From assembly GCA_947484245.1 (NCBI GenBank), contig CANKOT010000016.1, positions 1 to 31,513 on the forward strand: a stretch of 31,513 nucleotides of DNA, given 5' to 3'. Of the stretch, positions 1-6,384 are shown in pieces. Positions within the stretch are counted from its first letter, which is position 1, and each line of letters begins with the position of its first letter. This DNA is from Comamonadaceae bacterium (lineage in GTDB: Bacteria; Pseudomonadota; Gammaproteobacteria; Burkholderiales; Burkholderiaceae). The translations under genes were made by a program, and so were the position numbers. The notes below the pieces were generated by a model. The model saw only the letters and a program-made list of their open reading frames with translations, had not been told where the DNA came from and searched no databases.

Positions 1-23
1 CGCAAAGACGAGTTGACCCGAGT

Positions 24-125
24 GCATGCTTGTCCCCAGCAGATAAGATCTGCAAAGCATGCCCCAAGTCCAGAAAACGATTCAAATCGTGGACAAAGGG
101 AAAATCAGATTTATTCAAATAAATC
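24..125. repeat. cluster of three inverted repeats upstream of the metalloprotease lipoprotein gene
   Basis: Three potential hairpins follow one another in about 100 bases. The first has outer arms GCATGCTT (24-31) and AAGCATGC (55-62) and inner arms GCAGAT (39-44) and ATCTGC (48-53), with a 7-base bulge on the left side only. The second has outer arms GTCC (68-71) and GGAC (91-94) and inner arms ACGATT (77-82) and AATCGT (85-90), again with a left-side bulge. The third has arms GATTTATT (108-115) and AATAAATC (118-125). The second and third share the centre ATTCAAAT. The arms are seen directly; the role is unknown. It could be a structured leader, a recombination or transposon-end site, or the end of a gene left of the window. 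No T-run follows, so simple termination is unlikely. Confidence 0.55.
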
Positions 126-208
126 ATTGGGTTATGTATGGTCAGTAGGCAAACGTTGGGACACTAGTGGTAAATTTTGTTTAATTGTAAAAGTTAAAGA
201 GCGCCTCT

Positions 209-2506
209 ATGTTCCAAAAATCATTCCTCAATTCGTTGCTTTTAACTGCCCTAATGGCTTTTGCACTCGTTGGATGCGGCGGCGGCGGCGGCGGAAGCCC
301 TTCAATACCAGCACCAGTTATATCTACTCAGCCAGCTTCAGTGAGTGTGTACGAATCTCAAAACGCTACATTTACAGTAATTGCTACCGACGCAAATCCA
401 ATTACGTATCAGTGGAAAAAGAACGGTGTTGATGTAGTCGGGGAAACAAACAGTACCTTTGTATTGAAGTCTGCGGCTCTTGCCGATAACTCAGCTTCAA
501 TCACAGTAGCTGTTTCTGGAAAAGGTGGGACTACCATCAGCTCAACGGCTACACTAACAGTCATATCTCGCGCACCCATAGTTTCAACTAATCCAACTCT
601 GCAATCAGTTGTTGCTGGTCAAAGTGCAACGTTCACCGTATCAGTTACTGGATTGGCACCGTTCACTTATCAATGGTTCAAAAATGGCCAAGCTATTACT
701 GGTGCAACTTCTTCAAGTTACTCTACTCCGGTGACACTTGGAGATAATTTGAAACAATATTCGGTGCAAGTAACTAACTCTGCGGGTTCTGCTACAAGTG
801 CAGCAACAGCGGTTAACGTTCAGCCTTCAACATTAACAAATTTAGTGATTTCAGAAGTCTCAACTTGCTACTTTTCCAACACTGATTGTTGGTTTGAAAT
901 TTATAACCCTACAAGTGGTTTCATCAATTTAAGTTCTTACTCAATCAGGTCTAGAAGCACTGATGCTACAAATGGAACTCCATTTGCCTCAGAGGCTTTC
1001 AGCCTACCAAACTTATCAATTCCTGCAGATGGATATTTGATCGTATCGGGAAATACTAAAAATCTAATTCAAAGAGGTACACAAAATGCACGAATTAGAA
1101 ATGGAAATAATGTTCCATATTGGAGTAGTAGTGGATTCATTGAATTACTGAGCGCTGGAACGACAATTGATTTTGTTATTTTTGGAACTTCGACCCAAAC
1201 ACCAACTACAACTGGAAAATGGAATGGTGTAAACATACCTGCATTACCATACAGTCAAAGTGATTATGGGAAATCCATAGTTCGTCCTTATCCCAAAACA
1301 GCTAATACAAATACATTTAGTTCCGCAGATTGGCTTCAAGTTGAATGGGTTACGCCTGCAGGAAGAAACGATGTCCCTGTGGGTGCAAAAGACGATGACC
1401 GTGATGGAATTCCAGATTCGGCAGAGGTATTAGGTGGATCATTTGCAGGGATTGATTTGTTTGCAATGGGAGCTAGAACTGGCAGAAGAGATATATTTAT
1501 AGAAATTGATACCATGGATAGTATAGATTTAGGGATTATTCCTACAACTGAGTCGTTGCAAATGGTAGTAAGTGCATTTGCAAAAAGAAATATAAATGTG
1601 GTTTTCGACGCTGGCACTATATTTTCCCCTTCTTTTTCTGTAAATAGTTTTAATTTAGGTCAAGATAAAAATATTGTTCCTTTTGAAAAGTGCATTAAAT
1701 TTGATCCAACTTTTTGTACTTCCAATGTTAGTGATAGAAGAACTATATATGATTATAAAGATGAGTTTATGGATTTGAGAAGAAGGTCTATCTTCCATTA
1801 TTTATTGATGGCAAATACACAGAATGTAGATGGTTCGGTTGGTGGTGCTGCTGGATCGGCTGAACTTAATGGAAACGACATAATTATTTCTTACGGAAAT
1901 ATTTTTAGCTCGAATCCAAGTACTTCAGATAGAAATAGATTAATCAATCAAAGAGCTGGAACTATAATGCACGAGCTTGGGCATAATCTAGGACTTAGAC
2001 ATGGCGGCAATGAGGATTTAAATTACAAACCTAACTACTTCAGCAGAATGAATTATTTATATATAAATGGTTTGGATCCAGATCCAAGTTCAAGTACGGC
2101 ATATCTAAGATGGAGAAACTCTCAAGGTGATAAAACACCAGCTTCTTGCAGTTTGGTTGCCTCTGTCTGCGGTGATAAATCACAATTCATTTTGGATTTT
2201 TCAGATGGAACAGGTGCGGATTTAGACGAAAATGCCCTTATCGAGTCTGCAAACATTGGTAGAGGTAGTAACGCAGGTGCTTATGCTGACTGGGACTTAA
2301 GTGGGACATTGACTGCAGTCCCAATTTCTAAGGACTTGAACGGTGATGGTGTTAAAACTATTCTCAAAGATCATAACGACTGGGCAAATATTGTTTTACC
2401 TTTTTCAAGAAATCCTGTAGGTAATGCAGAATATATGCCCGGCAGTAAAGTTATAAATCATATCAGTCCAGCTAATGATGATAGGCAAAAATATATTGAG
2501 CATTAA
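209..2506 (+). CDS. secreted lipoprotein with two Ig-like domains, a lamin-tail-like domain and a metzincin zinc protease domain
   Basis: The 765-aa product starts with a lipoprotein signal peptide whose lipobox LVGC places the lipidated Cys at residue 23, followed by six glycines. Two bacterial Ig-like domains follow (about 35-118 and 122-204; each has a YQW core). A lamin-tail-like beta domain follows (about 210-385; it opens LVISEV and contains WFEIYNPT). An acidic DxDxDG-type calcium-binding segment lies near 398. The catalytic signature HELGHNLGLRH gives zinc ligands H588, H592 and H598 and general base E589; SRMNY around M614 fits the metzincin Met-turn. A second DLNGDG site lies near the C-terminus. 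It is therefore probably an envelope-anchored or exported protease; the substrate is unknown. No prodomain or cysteine switch was recognised. Codon use is strongly AT-rich. No strong Shine-Dalgarno precedes the ATG, but the signal peptide supports this start. Confidence 0.85.
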   Translation: MFQKSFLNSLLLTALMAFALVGCGGGGGGSPSIPAPVISTQPASVSVYESQNATFTVIATDANPITYQWKKNGVDVVGETNSTFVLKSAALADNSASITVAVSGKGGTTISSTATLTVISRAPIVSTNPTLQSVVAGQSATFTVSVTGLAPFTYQWFKNGQAITGATSSSYSTPVTLGDNLKQYSVQVTNSAGSATSAATAVNVQPSTLTNLVISEVSTCYFSNTDCWFEIYNPTSGFINLSSYSIRSRSTDATNGTPFASEAFSLPNLSIPADGYLIVSGNTKNLIQRGTQNARIRNGNNVPYWSSSGFIELLSAGTTIDFVIFGTSTQTPTTTGKWNGVNIPALPYSQSDYGKSIVRPYPKTANTNTFSSADWLQVEWVTPAGRNDVPVGAKDDDRDGIPDSAEVLGGSFAGIDLFAMGARTGRRDIFIEIDTMDSIDLGIIPTTESLQMVVSAFAKRNINVVFDAGTIFSPSFSVNSFNLGQDKNIVPFEKCIKFDPTFCTSNVSDRRTIYDYKDEFMDLRRRSIFHYLLMANTQNVDGSVGGAAGSAELNGNDIIISYGNIFSSNPSTSDRNRLINQRAGTIMHELGHNLGLRHGGNEDLNYKPNYFSRMNYLYINGLDPDPSSSTAYLRWRNSQGDKTPASCSLVASVCGDKSQFILDFSDGTGADLDENALIESANIGRGSNAGAYADWDLSGTLTAVPISKDLNGDGVKTILKDHNDWANIVLPFSRNPVGNAEYMPGSKVINHISPANDDRQKYIEH

Positions 2507-2966
2507 TTTCCAAAGAATAAAAATTAAATTATTACTCCTGATCTTATTTACATCTTTTTGTGCTGGTGCGCAAGACTCCAAGTGCAATATTGAAAAATTA
2601 GATTGGGAGTATTGCCGTAGTTATGACTTCAGCCCATATGGATCGACGATTTATGAATATTGGAAAAATAAATCAGATAATATACCTTATAAAGTTTTTA
2701 TAAGAGGTGTTAAAGCAAGTTCTATAATAATCGGCAAATATCAATTACGCATTAATAGTCAAAAAAATTGGGTTATTGTTGACCATGCTGGCGTCGAGAG
2801 CAAGCCTTTAATAAATCACTTATTTATAATAAATAAGGATATGATTATTATGGATGGCGGGCACTCTTGGATTGTTAATGTAACTAACATACATAAACCT
2901 TCACACTTTCATGGAGTATCTGTTGAAGGTGAAATTAATTTTGATTTACTTTTGATTAAAATTTGA
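2475..2966 (+). CDS. small secreted protein of unknown function, overlapping the protease gene
   Basis: The 163-aa product is not recognised. Residues about 15-32 (KIKLLLLILFTSFCAGAQ) form a signal peptide with a likely cleavage after AGA or AGAQ, so the mature protein should be exported. The mature part has Cys residues near its N-terminus (CNIEKLDWEYC) and alternating hydrophobic stretches suggesting beta strands. The reading frame overlaps the 3' end of the upstream metalloprotease gene by 32 bases, implying co-transcription and possibly coupling. It shares the very low G+C of that gene. A role as inhibitor, chaperone or co-secreted partner of the protease is possible but is inference only. 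The exact start is uncertain because the signal peptide would remain with a somewhat later start codon. Confidence 0.6.
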   Translation: MMIGKNILSINFQRIKIKLLLLILFTSFCAGAQDSKCNIEKLDWEYCRSYDFSPYGSTIYEYWKNKSDNIPYKVFIRGVKASSIIIGKYQLRINSQKNWVIVDHAGVESKPLINHLFIINKDMIIMDGGHSWIVNVTNIHKPSHFHGVSVEGEINFDLLLIKI

Positions 2967-3190
2967 AGTATTAGCCCTTAGAGGTTAGTAGATAAGTAAT
3001 TGTCAAAGGAGTAAGGGACCTCAATCTGATTTCAATATGTGTAAGGTGTTACTGACCTGCCCCCTTGAGAGATACCATTTATTTAGAAGTAGGTTGGTTC
3101 GACGCTGGCCCGTGCTTCCAAATTTCTAATCATTATGAATAAATTTATTTTTCCTAGTTTATTGGAAAGTCAAAACAACACTATTTGAAC
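2967..3190. other. intergenic stretch with a possible insertion-sequence tip
   Basis: No gene is seen between the small secreted protein and the transposase stop. TGACCTGCCCCC at 3053-3064 resembles the terminal bases of IS3-family (IS407-like) elements, as recalled from such elements. It could be a relic of another insertion, but no matching second end or transposase is present. No hairpin terminator for the rightward pair was found. Confidence 0.25.
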
Positions 3191-4132
3191 CTACGACAGT
3201 CCCGTGTATTGGCGGCTTGAGGGTCGGTAAAGATCTCCCGGAATCTTCATCTCAATGCCCTCGTGCGGACGCTCGTAGTTGTACACCCGCATGAAGTGCT
3301 CAAACTTGTCTTGCTGCTGCAGCATGTTGATCGCTGGGGGCCTTGTCGTCTCTTGCTTGAGCACGCGGTGCATGCGCTCATGACGTCCGTTTTGCTGTGG
3401 ATTACCGGGCTTGATGCGCTCAATCTCAATGCCCAAACGCAACCACCACACCGCCAACTTGCTCAGCCCGTGTAGCGCGTGCGAGCTGGCAAAGGGCACG
3501 CCGTTGTCTGAGCGGATGCGCTTGGGTAAGCCGTATTCTCTGAACAAATGCTCGTATACGCTCAGAGCCGTCAGCTCCCGCGTGCTTTGTAGTCCCTCAC
3601 AGCACAGCAAGAACCTGGAGTGATAGTCCGTCACCGTTAAGGGGTAGCAATAACTTCTGTCAGCCATCATGAACTCGCCCTTAAAGTCCGTGCACCACAA
3701 GTCGTTGGGCTCCTGGCCCCCCATGAGCACCGTCCCCTGCGCTCTAGGCCGTGCATTGGCCCTCTTGTGTTTCACCAGCGAGTTACGCTCTAGCACCGCA
3801 TGCACCGTGCTCTTGGCCGGGGTTTTGATCTCCGGAAACCTAGCCAACATGCGTTCCCGAATCTTGGGCGCACCCCAAGTTGGAAACTCATTCTTGATTT
3901 GAACAATCAGAGCCTCCACTTGAAACGGCAACTGGTTGGCCATACGGTACGGGCGCCGGCTTCGGTCGCTAAATGCTTCCAAGCCGTTTTGACGGTAACG
4001 CTCAACAAGCTTGTGGCCCGTGACGCGGGAGATTCCAAACTCCCGACACAGCTGAGAGATTGACTCGCCCTCTAAGTGGCGCGAGACAAAACGTAGTTTT
4101 TCATCCATTTTCTGACACTCCTTCCAGGGCAT
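3191..4132 (-). CDS. IS481-family transposase (HTH plus rve/DDE integrase core)
   Basis: The 313-aa product has an N-terminal helix-turn-helix (about 20-60, ISQLCREFGISRVTGHKLVERY) and an integrase catalytic core. Likely DDE residues are D149 (WCTDF), D209 (SDNG) and E252 (QQNGRHERMH). The D209-E252 gap carries the extra HGLSKLAVWW segment that I recall in many proteobacterial IS481-type enzymes. The start is supported by AGGAGG about 8 bases upstream of the ATG. The enzyme should cut and join the ends of its own element. The ORF looks intact, but I could not find a matched pair of terminal inverted repeats. The right-hand flank (about 4155-4195, with GTTAACTATCTATC) looks like an element end, while the left flank after the stop shows no good inverted copy. 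The copy may be truncated and unable to move by itself. Confidence 0.9.
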   Translation of the reverse strand: MPWKECQKMDEKLRFVSRHLEGESISQLCREFGISRVTGHKLVERYRQNGLEAFSDRSRRPYRMANQLPFQVEALIVQIKNEFPTWGAPKIRERMLARFPEIKTPAKSTVHAVLERNSLVKHKRANARPRAQGTVLMGGQEPNDLWCTDFKGEFMMADRSYCYPLTVTDYHSRFLLCCEGLQSTRELTALSVYEHLFREYGLPKRIRSDNGVPFASSHALHGLSKLAVWWLRLGIEIERIKPGNPQQNGRHERMHRVLKQETTRPPAINMLQQQDKFEHFMRVYNYERPHEGIEMKIPGDLYRPSSRQYTGLS

Positions 4133-4215
4133 AGAGAGCTCCTCCTATGCCAAAAAACTGTAAAGGATGTGTCCGGTATAAACTGTTAACTATCTATCAA
4201 TATGCACACATGCAT

Positions 4216-4239
4216 AAACGCGCCTCCGGGCGCGTTTTT
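4216..4239 (+). terminator. rho-independent terminator, not attached to a rightward gene
   Basis: The arms ACGCGCC (4218-4224) and GGCGCGT (4229-4235) enclose the four-base loop TCCG, extended by A-T pairs and followed by a T-run (4235-4239). It points rightward, yet the nearest upstream gene is the leftward transposase. It either insulates the toxin-antitoxin promoter from read-through or is the left-over end of a lost gene. A separate small palindrome, TATGCA/TGCATA (4201-4206 and 4211-4216), lies immediately before it. Confidence 0.8.
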
Positions 4240-4301
4240 CATTTCTGCCATCACTTTAAGCGGTGCTGAAAGCAAAAGTACGAGCAGCCAGGCCAGTTTG
4301 C

Positions 4302-4340
4302 TTGACAATGAACGCTCCTGTTGATATCTTTAAGATATCA
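4302..4340 (+). promoter_or_regulatory. sigma-70-type promoter with a palindromic operator over the -10
   Basis: TTGACA (4302-4307) is followed after exactly 17 bases by TATCTT (4325-4330). The -10 lies inside the palindrome TGATATCTT (4322-4330), T, AAGATATCA (4332-4340), with perfect 9-base arms. The next gene starts at 4361. An operator covering the -10 of a toxin-antitoxin operon is the usual layout for autorepression by the antitoxin, so this is the likely binding site of the 93-aa protein. Binding is inferred; the promoter elements and symmetry are seen directly. Confidence 0.75.
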
Positions 4341-4360
4341 AGTCAACCGAGTTTTTCACC

Positions 4361-4642
4361 ATGAGTTCAGCGCCTGCCCAAATTGCGTTTCGCTTCAGAC
4401 CTTACGACAGTGCCACTGGTGTGACACGCACGACCACCAAAAAGTTGGCTGAGACGCTGGGTGTAGACGAAACACAAGTCATCCATTTGGCGCTTCGTGA
4501 GTTGGCCGTCAAGTTGCTGCCTCAGTATGAAGCTGACGAAGGTGCCCTCACCCAGACACAGTTAAATCAAATTAAAAAGTTGGCCCCCAAAACCAAGCTG
4601 ACTAAAATACGCAGCAATCTCTTTAACATGGAAAATGCTTGA
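4361..4642 (+). CDS. probable antitoxin / ribbon-helix-helix repressor
   Basis: The 93-aa product has a central stretch (about 22-52, TRTTTKKLAETLGVDETQVIHLALRELA) that fits a ribbon-helix-helix fold: a short strand, a helix, a turn, then a second helix. A charged C-terminal tail (about 58-93) would be the part that binds a toxin. The stop overlaps the start of the downstream PemK/MazF-like gene by 4 bases. Its promoter carries a palindrome over the -10, consistent with autoregulation. The antitoxin role is inferred from this layout and partner; the protein itself is not a family I can name precisely. A plain transcriptional repressor of the three-gene unit is the alternative. Confidence 0.6.
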   Translation: MSSAPAQIAFRFRPYDSATGVTRTTTKKLAETLGVDETQVIHLALRELAVKLLPQYEADEGALTQTQLNQIKKLAPKTKLTKIRSNLFNMENA

Positions 4643-5046
4643 TCCAGGGGTGGCCAGAGCCTGATGCAGGAGACATCGTGTGGTGTCGTTTTCCAGACTC
4701 GATTCACTCACGACCCAAACCTAGGCCTGCTCTTGTCATCGATGTAAAAATGGATGACGGAGCCCTTATTTTTGTGAGCGTGGCCTATGGTACGAGTCAA
4801 AAATTAAACCGGGTTTACAGAGGTGAATTTCAAATTACTCAAATAGACAACCCGGCAGCCTATGCAATGGCTGGGCTCAGCTTTGATACAAAATTCGATT
4901 TGAGAACCGTTCTTTCTTTGCCGTTCAATCAGGATTGGTTTTCTGTGCCGCCTCATGCACCTCACGGACAAAATCCTAAGTTAGGCACCTTGCATCCATC
5001 CATGGTTAAAGTTGCATCGACCGCATACAAGGCTGCAACACAATGA
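4639..5046 (+). CDS. PemK/MazF-like toxin (probable endoribonuclease)
   Basis: The 135-aa product opens with the pattern typical of the PemK/MazF fold: GDIVWCRF near residues 11-18, then RPALVIDV from R29. Further on, AGLSFDTKFDLRTVLSLPF resembles the conserved middle of a PemK-like subgroup that I recall from proteobacteria. Family members cleave mRNA and are held inactive by the co-expressed antitoxin. Translation appears to start at TTG (4639-4641), overlapping the antitoxin stop by 4 bases (TTGA). GGAAAA a few bases upstream could serve as ribosome site. The weak start plus overlap suggests lower output than the antitoxin. The stop overlaps the next ATG by 4 bases. Toxicity is not proven; some relatives may be only structural homologues. 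Confidence 0.65.
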   Translation: MIQGWPEPDAGDIVWCRFPDSIHSRPKPRPALVIDVKMDDGALIFVSVAYGTSQKLNRVYRGEFQITQIDNPAAYAMAGLSFDTKFDLRTVLSLPFNQDWFSVPPHAPHGQNPKLGTLHPSMVKVASTAYKAATQ

Positions 5047-5528
5047 TACTTTTTCGAACGCCATCTATTCAAAAAGTTGCCCATGTTTGCTTTGCTTTTC
5101 TAGCGCCATGTGCTGCCCATGCAGAAGCAAACTTAAGCAAGATTTGGGTGAACGCCGGGTTTTATTCTGCTCACTTCGATACCCAGAAAGGTTTGCGCAA
5201 TGCCAACCCGGGCGTTGGTATCGAGTATTCACTAGACAACACTTGGAGCCTGACAGCAGGTCGTTTTATCAACAGCGACAACGCTCATTCAACTTACATG
5301 GGTGCTTACTATCAGCCGTGGCGCTTGGGTGAGTGGAAGCTGGGGGCGGTGGGTGGCGCTTTCAATGGTTACCCCAAAGCTTTCAACGGAGGATGGTTTC
5401 CTGCTGTGCTGCCGGTGGCCAGCTGGCAAGCTAAAAATGTAGGCATCAATGTGATGCTGGTGCCGCCCTTGAAAGACCGGCTTTATGGCGCTGTAAGCTT
5501 TCAGTTGAAATACCGTTTTGAAAATTAA
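5043..5528 (+). CDS. small secreted beta-rich protein, probably outer membrane
   Basis: The 161-aa product begins with a signal peptide ending APCAAHA (cleavage near residue 27). The mature part is built of alternating aromatic/hydrophobic strands and glycine turns (GVGIEYSLDNTWSLTAGRF, YMGAYYQPW, FQLKYRFEN). It ends in an aromatic-rich strand, as in small outer-membrane beta-barrels. I recall similar unnamed proteins in bacteria and phages but cannot assign a function. Its ATG overlaps the toxin stop (ATGA), so it belongs to the same coupled operon as the toxin-antitoxin pair. The physiological link is unknown. No terminator is evident in the 26 bases before the convergent response regulator gene. 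Confidence 0.7.
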   Translation: MILFRTPSIQKVAHVCFAFLAPCAAHAEANLSKIWVNAGFYSAHFDTQKGLRNANPGVGIEYSLDNTWSLTAGRFINSDNAHSTYMGAYYQPWRLGEWKLGAVGGAFNGYPKAFNGGWFPAVLPVASWQAKNVGINVMLVPPLKDRLYGAVSFQLKYRFEN

Positions 5529-5554
5529 CTTTGAGCTTGAATCTGCTTGGCTAC

Positions 5555-6151
5555 CTATGCCCATGCCTGTGGCGCAAGCAAACCCAGCAAATACCCGCGC
5601 AGCCATCCCAAATCGACTGGTTTGGCAATGAATTGTGAGCCTTGGGGCGGGCCGCCTCTGTTTTGTAGTTCCTCCTTGCTAAGTGCAGACAGGGTGATGA
5701 TTTGTAGTTTGGCGTAGTCTTTTTGCTGTTGAACCCGCTTCACCAATTCCCAGCCATCGACCTCGGGCATGAGCAAATCGATGAGCATGACGTGAGGATT
5801 GAACACAGGTAATTGAAGCAATGCATCGATGGCGGAAGACATGGCGCAACAGTCGACATGGGGGTGAACCGCGAGGCAAGTATCTTGCAGCAGATGTCGG
5901 GTGACGTTGTCGTCGTCGACCACCATGACACGAAGCCGGTCGTTCATCAGCCGATCTAGAGCCGGCAATTTTTGTTGCTGCAACTGGTAATTTTGAATGG
6001 ATTCGAGGGATATTCTGCGGTGGCCGCCCTGGGTGACCCAGGCATGAAGGATGTTTTTGTCTACCAAGCCTTGGACGGTGCCGACCGAGAGTTGAAGAAG
6101 ATCTGCGGCTTTGCTGGTGCCACAGCAAGCGGGGGTGGTTTGATTAGCCAT
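5555..6151 (-). CDS. response regulator with N-terminal HTH (excisionase/MerR-like) and C-terminal receiver domain
   Basis: With the ATG at 6151 the product has 198 residues. Residues about 10-55 form a small winged HTH of the excisionase/MerR type (TSKAADLLQLSVGTVQGLVDKN ... THGGHRR-like wing, here TQGGHRRIS). A receiver domain fills about 73-198: acidic cluster D79-D81, phospho-acceptor D125 (LIDLLMP), S155 and K177. It therefore probably binds DNA under control of phosphorylation. This order is the reverse of the usual receiver-then-effector layout. An upstream ATG at 6229 would add 26 residues (Cys-rich, not domain-like); the later start keeps the domain intact. No histidine kinase lies nearby, so the partner is unknown. 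The gene converges on the secreted-protein gene to its left. Confidence 0.8.
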   Translation of the reverse strand: MANQTTPACCGTSKAADLLQLSVGTVQGLVDKNILHAWVTQGGHRRISLESIQNYQLQQQKLPALDRLMNDRLRVMVVDDDNVTRHLLQDTCLAVHPHVDCCAMSSAIDALLQLPVFNPHVMLIDLLMPEVDGWELVKRVQQQKDYAKLQIITLSALSKEELQNRGGPPQGSQFIAKPVDLGWLRGYLLGLLAPQAWA

Positions 6152-6384
6152 ACAAGTCTTCTGTGTAAAGCTCCAATTTAGCGGGAATTGCCGTCTGATC
6201 GGCTTGCAAACGCATACATTGACTGTCATTTGGAAAAAGCATCAAAACAAGCCAAACCGTCTCCTTAGGGACTCTAGGGATGTTCCATTTGCTCAGACCC
6301 GATTAGCATCTATTGTGCAAAATGTTTAAGCCAATGCAATCTCATGTCCTTGTCCTGTTTCGTATTCTGTTGGAGACGCACTGA

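Larger units (their letters stand above)
101..3190. other. AT-rich accessory block
   Basis: Base composition here differs sharply from the rest of the window. Sampled 60-base lines give 43% G+C near 301, 28% near 1681 and 22% near 2641, against 60% for a line near 18001. The block holds the Ig/metzincin lipoprotein and its overlapping small partner and stops at a leftward IS481-type transposase. Composition plus an adjoining transposase suggests horizontal acquisition, which is inference. The left boundary may lie outside the window, and no direct repeats or integrase gene mark the edges. Confidence 0.6.

Noticed and set aside
24..125. Integron attC site
   Set aside because: Asymmetric bulges recall attC, but the paired GTTRRRY/RYYYAAC cores are missing and no integrase or cassette array is visible.
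13..432. Open frame of 139 codons at the left edge
   Set aside because: It overlaps the lipoprotein gene in another frame, has arginine runs from the GGC tract and no domain or signal features.
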